Source: Oxyruncus cristatus (lineage: Eukaryota; Chordata; Aves; Passeriformes; Cotingidae). Taken from it: a stretch of DNA of 64,000 bases. The stretch lies in contig VXAY01002475.1 in assembly GCA_013399855.1 (NCBI GenBank), positions 519,741 through 583,740 of the forward strand, read 5' to 3'. Below the pieces are notes generated by a model that was not told the origin of the DNA, searched no databases, and was given only the letters and a program-made list of their open reading frames with translations. This document shows positions 12,666-25,800 of this stretch, piece after piece (position 1 is the first letter of the stretch; every line of letters starts with the position of its first letter). The translations under genes and the position numbers were made by a program.

Positions 12666-15600
12666 CCTCTCATGGCCAGGCTTCCTTGTATCATTTGAAA
12701 TTAGAAATTTAATATCATGTTCCAGTGAAATACCTGTCAAAGGAAAATGCGTGCCCCAGTATAAAACTGCTTCCTGGGTTTATTGAGAAACGTAGGCTGT
12801 TTTCTCTGTTGGTTCTAAGATGCAACTGCAGCAATTTACATTACAGAGATGACACAGCCCCATGTCTCCACAAAGCCACTGCCTTCTCTGAACAGTTCAG
12901 GTGCCTGCCTGTTATCCAGCTCTTTCTCTTTCTCAGCAGGTTACTTCAGCACAACCCAGGCAGGAGGAGACAGCACAGACACAGTGGTATACGTATCCTA
13001 GAGGGGTGTAATCTTGAGAAACAGAGATGTAAACCCTTAATCCTGCCCATGAGATCAGACACCATCTGGCCAAGGATCTTATCCAGCTCCATTCACATGA
13101 AACACTTCATGAGCCTCCATGGGCTGCATCATGCAGGTGGTCATCCCAGGCCCTTCTCAACACATCTCTCACAGAGTCCATGATTCACACAAGTGCCTAG
13201 TAACCAAAAACACCTGAGCCAATGATCCTTTTGTTTCTTCTCATGTCCTCTACAACTTCACGTTTACATTCAGTGCTTTCCTGTTCTAAGCAGACTTTTT
13301 TTTACTATGATACTCTGAAAAGATAATATTTCTGATGTGGCAACACTTGCCAAAAAATCTTTCCATTGCACCCTATTCAAATATAACTCCCCCAACTTTG
13401 AAAAGCTATTGGTTACTACAGACAATCCTCACCTGCATGAACCAAGACTATTTTGACTTAGGCCAAAAGAAAAGATGGCTCTTCTCAGAATCTTCATTCT
13501 CTTCAAAAATCATTAATCACCATCCCAATTAGTCCTTCATCAGAACCAATAAAATAAGGCAAAAAACAAAGTAGCTGTAATTGCAAAATGTTAGTGTTGC
13601 AGATTTTACAAACACCTGGCAGCCTTCTCAGGATTGCAGGATCTGTTGAGACATTGCAGGGACGTATGGTCTGTCCTGACCATCAACATTTCCCTGCACT
13701 AGTGTTTAAAATATTCTCCAGCTTTAATGACTGCCAGACTTTCCTTCTGAGTGTTGCAATAATATAAACTCTGTTTTAAGAATCCTCAGTAACCATCCCC
13801 TAAAGATTTTTATGTTCCTGTGTCAATACTGCCCCAAAGTGCATGCTCTAGAATCTGTATTTAATATGCAAGGTTTTGAAACATAGATATAGTGGAGGAA
13901 CATTTGCAACAGCCTTTCAGTTCTGAACTTGCTAAATCACATTTCTACTGATGACTGGAATAGTTCTCCTCTACAACTGACGCAGGTTTTGCAACATTGG
14001 CAAATCTACCACCTTATGTTCTGTAATAATAACACCATGATCCTACGGAACTCCGCACATCTGGTGGGTTCAAGGAATTCTGCTCAGCTTCTCCTTTTGT
14101 TTTTGCTTATGTAAACCCATTCTCCAATGACTAAATCACTGGCACAAAGGCAGAAATAAATTCTCTATCCTTAAACTGACGCACATTTCTTAGGGTTCAG
14201 TTTCAGACTGGCAACTTTAAGACTGACAGGGGTCATTTGTAAATACATCTGTTTCTGTTCATCAGCTGTAACATTTGCCAGGTTATCACCAACGTACGTC
14301 AGACAAGCTGTAGGAGTGTAGTGACCCTTCTCATTAACCTTTCACATCTGACCTGTGAAACACTAAGTCACAAAATGTGTCCCAAAAAACACTTTGGGTC
14401 TAACTTCACTTACTGATAGCCACTTCTAAAACCTCCCTCCCTTTTCTGTTTGTAATAAGTTAACCATGAGATGGAGAGTCCTTGCCTGAGCAGCACTGCA
14501 GCTCTGCCTGTCCCTGTCCATGTCCCACTGGTTTGCTTCCCTATTTAACTTTGGATCTGTCCCAATACTGTGGACTTTTTTGATCCCTAAACTCTTGGCT
14601 AAACGGGATTACCCTCCCCAGGCCTTTCTTCTCACCTCTCTTGGGCACTTTGAGACTGTGTCTTTGTCACTGAGACCACTGCCCTTGACTTTCCTGCCCG
14701 GAACACTTGTCCCAAGACATTTTTAGAACTGAGGCAAGGCTTTTACCTACTTTCATTAAACAGGAAGAAACAACAGCCAAAAGCATAACTGTTTATCTCA
14801 AAGCCAGTTAAAACCCAGCGCAAAACTCTATCAAACCTTTATCTAACTTGTTCTACTTCTAGAGTTTTGTTAAATTGAAGTCAGGTTCACTTAGGACTTT
14901 TTGGTGTCAGGGTAGAGTCACTCACATACTGCACAGGGGCTTGTTGCAATAAGGAGAGGGCTCAGATACACTTGCTCCTCTAGCTGAAGGAATTTTTCTG
15001 CCAGTTATGAGCAGGACAGGCTGTAGGCACCCAGCAGGGCAGCTCCAGTCAACAGAGCAAAGGGCAGTGGTTTAGTAACTCCTCTGTCATAATACATAAA
15101 AAGCAGCCAAGGCTATAATGAAATGCCATCGCTTAAACACTCAATAGACAGAGCAGCCTGAACTGTGAATCATGCTTAACAGTTTGTGTCTCACTAGCAC
15201 TCTGTATTTGTTAAAAATACATTTTCTTCCTGCTACTCTGTCATGATTTCACTAAGCAGCAGTTACCCATAAATTTAAGCAATTGACTGTAACTGTGCTG
15301 TTCTTTCAATCAGGAGGAAGTAGGTCCTTTGGGCCCATTTTGGAGAAATTATTTCTATTTATGGAGTCAGACATGCATGTTTTTAGCAGCAAAGGCTAGG
15401 TGAATGAACATTCTTCTGGTTTTGAAAGAGCTGAAGCCCGCAAATGAGCAGGCACTGGGCTCTGTGGGATCACTGCAAACACAGACATTTGTATGTGCAA
15501 GGGGAAACTGACTTTTTCAGTATTTTACATAACCAGTCAGTAAAAGTATTAAGGTATTTCCAGATTGGGAACTCTAGTAAGAACAAAAAACCAGAACAAG

Positions 15601-18600
15601 CCCCCAAAACAACAAAACCAACAACTCTGAGACCTTTCAGAGAAATAGCATAGGCAGGCATAACTAAAAGCATCTCAATCTGCCTGCAAGGTTTCTGCAA
15701 ACCCAGCCTGTCAAACACACGTCCTGCTACTTGAAATACAACTCCTTCTGGCATTGCCTTTTAACGCGGAATCACATCTTAGGGTAAATTGTCCAGTTCT
15801 GAGACTGACACTTGCACACAAACAGCCATGATTCCACACACAGCTAGCCAGGAAGGTGGGAACATGGCTTCCCCCATCCCAACTGCAACAGCAAGTGTTT
15901 ACCTGGAGAAAATATGGGTTAAGTCTTCCAGAGATACAATGTTCAGTGTGAACAAGACAATTCAACAACATTCATTCATTCTCATAGTTTAAGTATGTTT
16001 TTTAATAAGATCTCTGATTAGTTTTTTTTTTTAATCAAGACAAACATTAAGAAACCCTGTTGTTATCTCAGAATCTAAGTGAGAAAGACTTGGCAAGAGC
16101 CATAGCCTAGAAGATAACAGAATCTGAGAAAATTCACACTTTAGTAGTGGTAAAAACAATAAACCTGTGTATCAGGCTACCAAAAGAAATGAAGGGCATT
16201 TGTTTTGCTTGTTTATTTATTTGTTTGGGGTTTTTTCTATGTCTTCACATCCAAGACTCCCTGCCTTTTTGGAGAATATCCTTCATCAGACATTTTATTT
16301 CTGGTGTTAATACAGCACATCTGGAAAAAAAACTTCCTGACACAGACCAAGTAGGGAGGGGATTAAGTGGACCAATGGTCTCTTCTAATCTTGGCCTGCC
16401 TTCAGCTGTGAAATGCATTTACATAATTTTAAGTACACATAATAGCTTTTTTAATTATGTATTAAATGTATGCCTGCAAGTGTACATGCAAATATGCACA
16501 CAAAGAAATAGCTCATGGCTATATTACAATATCTTATCTAATATTAAGGGTTTAATACAGATGTTAGAGTATTTGGGTTAGAAGAGACCTACAACAATCA
16601 CCTAGTCCAGCTGTCTGAATACTAATTGACCTCAACATATCACACCAGTTTCTCCCTTCTCCATAAAATATGCCACAGTCTCAGCAAAGGACAACACAGT
16701 GAGATAAAAGTACAAGTATTCAATCTGTAGAGGTGTTCTTCCTTGGCAGCACTACTGGAGATAACAGTCAAGAACTTCAAAATAATCACTAGTTAACTTG
16801 GTTTATTGCTTAAACAATTTCTCCACAGCTGCAATAGCTGAATAAGAGGCCATTCAACAGGTCACAGCAGCTGCTGCCACCAATACCACGTTGGTCAGGT
16901 CAGCCTAACCAAGGCTGGGAGAGATCCACACTGCCTCCCTCTACCATCACTGGATCATTCTTTCACCTCATTTTGCAAACCCCCAAACTCCTAGTTCTTC
17001 CTAAACACTTCTAAAACACTTCTAGGGTTCAACTTCAGCCCGATTCACCATGCAGATGCTCAGACTCTACCAGACAACCAACAGGCTGGTCTGAAAAAGG
17101 GACTCAAGAATAAAAGGTCTCATGTCACTACCGGTCTGCATTCCCCTTGCTAACCCTGGTGCAGATGCTCCTCACAATGAGCCAGAGGGTGAAAAAACAG
17201 AATCTGTTGAGCTTTCAGCTGTCTGTTACTGCCCAGTGCTTTCCTCTGGGGCTTCTCAGAATAACTTGCTTTGCTCTTAAGAATTTGCTAGCATTGCCAA
17301 AATAAACTAAAATTGTAAGAGGATAATTGTTTTAATTTAGATTACCCTGGAGCTTGGCAGTCTGTCCCTGGAATTATTTGGAGGTGGTCTCCCCTTTCTA
17401 AAAGACAGGAATTCACAATATTAAGTTATAAGTCCTCCAAGTGGGCCCTTACCACTGCTTCAACCTTGGGCTGTTTTGTAACTTTACTCTGCCTTCCCTG
17501 TGCCTATTGCAGCATAAGACAGCTGCCAAAAGGGCTGAAACTAGAAAGCAGCTTCACGCTCTGCAGTTGGGTGCCAGGCAATGACGCAGACCCAGCACCT
17601 CCACTGCACCAAGTTTCTAATCACCACTGGCCAAGGAATTAGGAAATCCAACCACAGGTCTCCCGTCCAGTGTCACATCATTCAGTTAGTTAAGCCCTGG
17701 AGATGTTATTTCTTCTCTGCTTGCACTTATAACAGGCAATTCTGGCCATGGCCTCTCCCCATTGCTCTCCCTTTTAATTCCCTTGCTCTGACTCAGGGGA
17801 ACTCCATGGCAGCAGAGTTCACTGCCCCAGGACAGCAGCAGACTGGTGAATAAGGCAAACCAAGCCAAAGCAATTTACCAAGAGGCAAGTCTTGCATGCA
17901 AAAGGAAGACAAGTGTTCTGCTTTCTCTGTGGTCAATGTATTAACTGTTGAACCCAGACCTCTGAAGAGAGAGAGCGATCTCTCACTAGTTTAAGACTTG
18001 GCAAGGCTTGTTAAATTCTTGCATTTTCATGGTTTTCCATTAAGAAAAAGTACTTTTCAAGGCCACTGATAATTGTGTCATTCAATGGCTCAAAAGCATG
18101 AAGTAGGAGGACCTACACTGAAAGTCCTTTTTCTGTTGTTTCTGATCTTGTCAAAGAGGCTTCAAAATCCCTCAAAACATTAAGGCTTTGTGAATAATGC
18201 CTTTCTTCCATTCTTACATTTAGATGTCTTCCTATGTACCACTGCACAACACTGCCTCAGCCTTCTATTTCTTGGTTTTTATCACTGGTTGTGTGTACAA
18301 TCACGTCTTGATTCTATGCTCAAAAAGGTAAATTCCAGTTCCTCTCACTTTCGAGCAGTATTTTTGAATCTACAAACATCCTGAAGCTAAAAGGGAGTAA
18401 GTATCCAACCCAAAAGGTAGGGCACCTGCCTAACAGATCTTCAGCTTCCAGGTTTTGCTTTGGCTTTTTCTTCAGGCAAGTCCTTTGAGGAAACGCAGAA
18501 CATATCAAAGCACTCGTGGCCTTAACAGATTTCGCCTTGGTTTCCCTCCACTTTTATCACCTCTCTACTCTTGTTCTTTCAGCTTTGTTTCCTATATAAA

Positions 18601-20640
18601 GAACTAGACACTTGGACCAAAATAAAAGAAATCAGCAGAGAGGAGTAAGTTATCCTGTAAAGGATCAGGTCAAAAACTACAGGAAACATGAAGATTTCAA
18701 GTATTTTTTTCTATATACACTCATCATTTTTGCCTGCAAATTCTGTTACATGGACAGAGCTACAGGGATAAGAGGGAATCACACAATGGGCAACCTGAAG
18801 GAAAAAAAGAAAAGTGTAATCAATTCTGCTGCTTGATCATCAGAAAAGCACCCGGAACACCAAGTAAGACCACTGACTGATACTGCCCAATTATCTTTCC
18901 CAGGAGAGCTTTTCTCCTGTTATCTTCTTGGAAAGCTTAAAAATACAAGTGTCCCAGCATGCTTTACCCAAGTGTGACAAAATATACTGGAGATACGGTG
19001 CTACAGACAGTACTCAATAAAACTATCTGCACCCACTGAGTTCAGAGAACTTATTTACAGTAATGGACAGGACTCGTTACTCCAGAATTTAAGCCTGGAT
19101 TCAATCAGGGGAAAAATCCCATAACTAGATTCACAAATGTGAAAAGTTCCTGAAAGCACAGGAAAGAGTACTGCTAAAATTGAAAGCTGTGTGGATTCTG
19201 AAGCCTCACATGGCCTCTGGGTGTGAAAAATGAAAATATTTTTTTAATAATTCTAGTCCTTGACAAGTCCTGCTCCAGAAATTCTGGCCGTGCAAAACTG
19301 AATGTGGTCTCTGAAAAATAAAACTAACATCATAATACATATTGCTAACATATATTCTGCTTCTACAGCATACTGGCAGTTTTAAGTATCCATGAGAAAA
19401 CTGTCTATTTGGAGGTTATTACACACAGGTAGTCCTGGATTTATAGGTAATTTTTCTTTAATGAAGTTGAAGTGGCCTAGAGTCAAGGGAACACATCCTT
19501 TCTCAAATTTTTAAACTTAATAGGTAAATACCAAGCCTGATTCACTTTCCTCATCTCTCTTCAGAATATTTTGTTCCTCCTCATTAGTATTTTAATCACT
19601 TCTGGCAAAGGCTATGCTCTATGGAACCTGAAGGGCTTAAAAACACATGTTACAACATCCATTTAGTTGCTCATTTTTGAAATTAACTTCAGCCTTTTTT
19701 CATATGTTGAACTGGCCCTGGTTTCTCTACTTAAAAAATTGAAGGTAATGACTTTGTCTGCAAGTGTACCATGAATCCTAACTATATTTTGCTGTGTAAG
19801 TACAAAGATCTCTCAAAACCGTGAAAGAATCCAGACTCACAGCTCCATATGCCTTCACTGGCATAATACAGCCCCATAGGAGAACCCATCTTCCCACATT
19901 TCCTAATCAAAATTTTATGACAAAATAGGCCCTCTTGGATTTCACACTCTTTGTGGAAATTCATTCGAGTTTTTCAAAAGTGAAAAATCACCCAGAATGG
20001 ACCTATGGGAAATGCACTGTTGTTTTCAGGTATATCTGGAATGTCAGGACTAGCAAACTATTCAGAATTTCTATTCCATTTTCTTGTTGAGGAGACACAT
20101 GAGTAAAATTAACTGCTGCAGAGAAAGCTCCTAGAAACTGTTTTAATAGTTTAATACCTGTATCTCCATATAAGATGTGGTTCCTTGCTTGCCAATGCTA
20201 AAATTCTTAAGAATTATACTTAAATAATGGAGTATGACCTGAATAACTATGTCATGTACTAAGACACCACACAGCACACCGTGAACAGGCCAAAGGAGTC
20301 TCTGAAAAAATTATGGTGGAAATAACGCAATCGAAGATCAGCCTTACATAGTCCTACTTTCTCCTCAAGTTTGGAACTAGGTTGCATCCTCCCTGGACCC
20401 CTACAGACAATCCCAAGGTAGGATGCTTATTCCGAAGGTCATTTATGAAATGTGGGTGTAAACTAGAAGTGTTTCTGAAGTTGAAGGAGAAGCCTCTGCA
20501 GAGCCAAGAAGTGGCTTTACAATAATTGCTGGGTTTAAAGCAAACCAAGGGAGAGTTATTGCAGTTGACACAGCATTGCTCGTAGTTTGATTTTAGCTCC
20601 AGAGTCAGCCGACAGGCTGTCATAGCCAAACATTCGAGAA
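12666..20640. other. Intergenic DNA downstream of MMP2
   Basis: About 8 kb with no open frame that reads as a conserved protein and no recognisable tRNA or other structured RNA gene. One CR1 tail fragment is seen near 16.57 kb. T-rich tracts occur at about 13298 and 16020. Confidence 0.75.
16565..16625 (-). mobile_element. Degraded CR1 LINE 3'-end fragment
   Basis: The segment gggttagaagagacct followed by aatcacctagtccagctgtc resembles the reverse complement of the conserved CR1 3' tail (the 'ggttggaagagacct...atctagtccaac' signature). CR1 is the dominant LINE of birds and other reptiles. The fragment is short and diverged, so its exact limits are uncertain. Confidence 0.55.
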
Positions 20641-20651
20641 GGGGAGCTATT

Positions 20652-20800
20652 TTGGAATTCCTCCCCCTCGGTGCGTTTCCCCCAAACCCGGAGCGCGGAG
20701 CCGTGACCGGGCCGGCAGCGGCCCCTGCGGGCGGCAGGGACCCACTGCACGGAGCTCCCGCACGGAGCCGCTGCCCAAAACCACCCTCCTCTCCCTCCCA
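20652..20800. promoter_or_regulatory. Isolated CpG-dense patch, possible promoter
   Basis: About 15 CpG dinucleotides fall within roughly 110 bp (20667-20775) in otherwise AT-rich, CpG-poor intergenic DNA. A consensus + strand splice donor (cacag|gtaaagc) follows with its boundary at 20986/20987. Together they could be the promoter and first exon of a non-coding RNA or a distal alternative promoter. No protein is recognised on either strand, and there is no direct evidence of transcription. Confidence 0.35.
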
Positions 20801-22825
20801 CCAGCTAAATCACATCCCCGGAACACGCCTGTGCACCAAAGCCAGCACAGAAAAATAGCTGCATCCCTCCGAGTCCTCGATGCACAGTAAGAGACTGCCA
20901 AGCAGGAGGCTTGGAGGATTTGTTGTCTTAGTGCCAGGGGTGATACAAAGCTATTCAAAAAGATAAAGGGTATTTAAACAGCACAGGTAAAGCATATTTT
21001 GTTGGGAGTGGGAAAATTCATTTACAAGGCATTTTTTTAAAGAGAGGCAAGACTATTGTACCATGTGCCACAACTTTCATATCATCATCATGGCTAGGCT
21101 TCGCAAACGAAGATTAGGGAACAACTTCCATATCCACTGTGCTATATGTACACACTCGGTACTCATTTAGGGGAGGCTTTTTCCCCGAGTTTGTCTGTCC
21201 CTCCCTTCTCTCCATGTCCCTCAGGCTCTGTATTTTAGTGACCATCCCCTCAAGCCAAAGGAGAAAAGTCATCCAAAGTCGCACAGTCTTCAGCCAGGAC
21301 TGGGCAGGGAGGGATTGAGCCGAGTTCAAGGCATTTCCTCATTGTAGGAGGCAAGTCCCCCACAGCAATTCCTGCCAGTCTGAGGAGCAAATACCATCTT
21401 TACAGCAGCACAGTGTGCTGCCAGTAAGTCTCTGCTCTGGCCAGGTCTCAGCACTATCTCAGCCACGCACTATGGATATTCCAACCCATTATCTATGGTT
21501 TTTTTCCAGACATTGTTAAAGTCTTTGTTCTTTAAACAGATACCACCTGAATGTAATTTGAACAGGTCACCTCACTGTAATTCTCTGGTAAAACTCAACA
21601 CATGAAACTGTTTATTTAATTCTAAAATTCCCTTTGCAAAGTAATTTTTTTTTTTTTTTTGAGGTTTTGTCATATCAACTTCTCAGCCCGGAGAATGGGA
21701 AATTAAGCAGGCCTTGACTCTACAGATTAAAGGTATGGCACAACACTGGCATCACAGTGGAATATCTTTATGTGCTGGAGAACACAGGAGATACAGTGAG
21801 AAATCTTGCTAATTAGGAGTGATAATGCTGCACATTCACACCCCTAACACACAACTTTGGAGAGCAGTCAAGGAGGAAGGGCAGTGCAATCCAGTCTCAC
21901 ATAACAGTGAAACTACAGAGCTACCAGCCAGTTACTTCACATGATTAACCAAAACACAAGTGAGAATGGCCACAGAAAAAGAGCAAGGGAAGTGGTAGAG
22001 TAAAGGGATCTCTGAGATAAGTAGCCATGTGGTTCATCTTTAGAGATTATGGCCCTGTTTCACCTTTGGGAAACCAGCCCTGGCCCTGTCTCCCCCTGCC
22101 TTCCCACCTGATCATCACTCACCGCTCACTGTCAAATCCTGAGGGGCAGCAACACAAAGTTACACTTTGAGTCCAACCAATTATTATTCTTCTTGACCAA
22201 AGAGCTGCTACAGCTGCTACTGCAGTTAGGCAGATATAAAAACTTTGGACATTGTGGAAATATTAACAAAGTATTGACAGTATAAAATAAATATTCAGCA
22301 GCTCAAAACTCTGATGAACTACCTTGTCATTAGAGGGGCAAAGCACAGGTCTTCCTTTTGCTATTATTTTCAAGGGGGAAGGGGACGGATCACCAGCCAG
22401 AGAATAATCAGAAGCAAGGTAACAGATAAATTATTACTAGAGACAGAACTACTGAATTCCATTCCAGCACTTGGTCATGTTTCACACAACTATGGAGAGT
22501 TATCAGGATATAAAATCAATTCAAAACATAGACTATGCTCTTGACAGGCTCTTTAGTGCAGCAGATGTCTGTCAATAAACAGAAATTTAACTGTGCCTCG
22601 ATGGCATTTCATTATCTGGAGCTGAAGAATACTACTAAATACTTCACATTTATATAGATTAATCTATTCTCGCTTACTGTCTAATATCCATCACAATCTA
22701 ATCTATATTGGCAAGACTTCTTTTCCCTGATGGGATGGGTGCTACTAGTAACACAAACAGGTTTTATCTGTATCACAGTACTGGTGGCTATTCACAAATA
22801 CACTTTCAGTTTATCAAAATGCAAG

Positions 22826-22848
22826 ATTATATTATTATTATTATTATT
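22826..22848. repeat. (TTA)n microsatellite
   Basis: An uninterrupted TTA/ATT trinucleotide run of about 7-8 units. It is a simple repeat. Confidence 0.85.
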
Positions 22849-25800
22849 GGAGAAGAAACATTGACCTAGAATTAAACACAACATTGCATTATGGATAAAG
22901 GAGGAATGTTCTTTTCTTGCTTCCTATTTGCATGGCACTTTAAAATAACTCAGTATTCATGCTGAGTTTGGAGGAGGGAGGGTTAAAGGGACAGCCTCCT
23001 GCTCCCCCCTACCCCCAGTGCTTTAGAACAGTAGATACTCATTTCAACATAAATGTGGTACATAATATTCTGATTGTGCACATGCTCAGTATTGCTTTTG
23101 CAGCTTTTACTCGTGAAGGAACATTGTGATTATCTAAAGTTGGATGAGAAAATGTCCTCTCAAATTTCAACCACTGATTACCACATCGATCACAGTCATT
23201 TTTAGATAGGCAACAACCCTTGATTTAAGGGCTGTAAACAACAGAAAATTTACCACATCCAACGACTGTCTTTTTAAGCAGTTCAGTTTCCACAATGCCA
23301 TGAATGACAGCTTATTTTTCATCCAACATGAAGAATATGAGGAAACCACAGGACATGACTGGGTTCCAAATCCTGCTGTTTTCGAACCACGTGCAAACAT
23401 AGAAACCCTGGTAGCTGAGTGTCTGTCCAAAGCCCTGTATCAGACCTCCAGAGCCCAGGAATTATGCTGTTTATACATAGGCACAAGAATTTCATATCCA
23501 CTATAGAATGCTTTCAACAAACTTGTCCATAACACTCTTTACCCTTCAAGATTATTGACTGCAGATGTGTTTCTTAAAACATGCTTCACATTAATTTGTT
23601 GATGGCAACTTTGTTTTATAATATTTACTAACTCAAGTTAACCCTGATGCCCTAAGCAGAAGATAGAACTACTTGGTCTTCCTAGAACCAAACCATTTAA
23701 GAAAGTTACATTCACATTTTCAGAAGTTAAATCAGACAAACTAAGAACAACAACTATTAATGTTTAATTTTATATTAAAAAAATGTTTCCACAACATTAC
23801 TGTGTCCCATCCTTTCATGCAAAGACACATATGTGGTCTGGAGTCATCAAGGTCAGTGAGACTCAGAGTTAAGGAAATGGCTGCTCATTCGAGGAAGGAG
23901 GAAAAAGAAGCTCTTGTTTTCATCATCTTACAGCGTTTCATGTGATTGACAGACAGGGGAAAGCATTTCAACCAGACAGACTATCAATCACTCCATAGCA
24001 ATCCATGTTCATTTTATCAGTTATATCATTTGCCCACAGCAAAGCCCAACCCATCCAAGGCTTCTGACACAAGGCAACACAATGAATGAGAAATAATACA
24101 CCTTACATACAAACTGATTTCTACTTTCTTTTTCTTATAATTATTCGGGAAGTCAGCACCATTTTCTTTCCATATTTACTCTACAAAACCAACAAAAAGC
24201 TGTTTTCATGAAATGCATTATAGCCAAGCAACAGAGACAGACAAGGAATTTCCTGAAGAGCTGAGCGCAAATACAAATACAGCCTACTGGCATGGATTTC
24301 CTCAGTCTAAATATTTTCAATCAAAGCAGCCCTGTATGCAATTAAAAACAAAATCAGAATAAATCTAAATATTTTAATGTCAGGTAACTTCCATTCTAAA
24401 TTTTTTTTAAGTATTTAAAAATCATATGTTCTTAAAAGTCAACTGGATGGCAACGGGAAACCACAAAGAAAAAGTCACTGGGACTCAGACAATGAGATTT
24501 TTATTTTCAAGATACACACTTTTTGTAACTAAAACCTATTAATCTAATATCTCTAAACCAAGAGGTAGTTAAAGATCTTTAAGTAATAACAACAAGTCCT
24601 CCAGATCAAGGCACATTATAAACATGAACTATTTAACCTATAGGGCACTTGTGGAAGCTGGGGAGTTTGTTGTGGAGCTGGGGAGTCAGAGTTGGCATGG
24701 GAAGAGGCACCAGATCTAGAATGTCACCTTCTCTGAAGGATGGCAGAGCAACCACAGGCATCTGCTAATCCTTCCCTCGTGGAAGGAAAGCAACAGGCAG
24801 GGCAGAATAGATGAAAGCATGACTATACTCCTCATAATTATGGAGCTTCTTAATTTTGGTGCAATTATGGGCAGCTGGTGGTAGACTACTAGTGCTAGCC
24901 CAGAATCCAGCAGCTCTAAAGAATCTAGCTGGGGTCATGACTGCCTTTGCAGAATGAGTAGGAACAATAGAATGCAGCCTGCCTTTCAGAAAGACCAGGT
25001 GAGACCAGCATTCAGCATTATTGATAGAAATTACACAATTATTTACTGGACTTCTCTCCAGAAAACATGATAGAACCTTCTGCACAGGCAGCAGTATGTT
25101 TTCAGTGTTTCAGATGACATTACCAAATGCATGAGTCAATCAATCCAGTGTGCAACAGTGTGGCCCACAACTGCAATTAGCTTCTGTTGGTTCAGTAAGA
25201 CTTCAGCCCACGATGGAACAAGGATCTGCTCAGTGGCATTTGATTAGACCACTGTATCACAGGACATCAGTAATTCTGTACATTGCTTTTTCACTTTTAT
25301 AAAACTGTGCATTCTAAAATCCCTGGCCTTTTACCTCAAAGTTCCTCAAACATGTTTATTCTCCCCTCAGAAGCTTTTAAACTCAGCCACAAACTTTGTG
25401 CTCAGCCACTCTACGACATAGCCTGTTGGTTCTAAGCTATTCAAACATACTCAGAGGTCTTGACATGCAGTTCAGCTTACTCATGCAAAGACAGATGTTT
25501 ACCTTTGAGACAGAAAACAGGAAATCAAAATTTCAAAAGAAGCCCCAAAGAATTCTCCAATGTTTCCATTCTTCCTTTATTAAACTACTTTCTTCTGTGA
25601 CATTATCTCCAAGGGAGATGTACCTTAGATCTGTGCAAGCAACTTTGCTTCCATGGGTAAGCATTGTAACTGCCAACTTTAACCACAGAGAAACACATCT
25701 CCTAAAACAGCTTGAGACCAAATTCAACCTCACCAAATAAGCCATGAGCAGACTCAAGAACACTGCAACTCCATCCTTTTTCTAGTCCATGTAAAGCTAA

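Noticed and set aside
20556..20958. Arg/Gly/Pro-rich open frames over the 20.7 kb CpG patch
   Set aside because: Amino acid content simply reflects CpG-rich DNA; no family resemblance. Treated as possible regulatory DNA instead.
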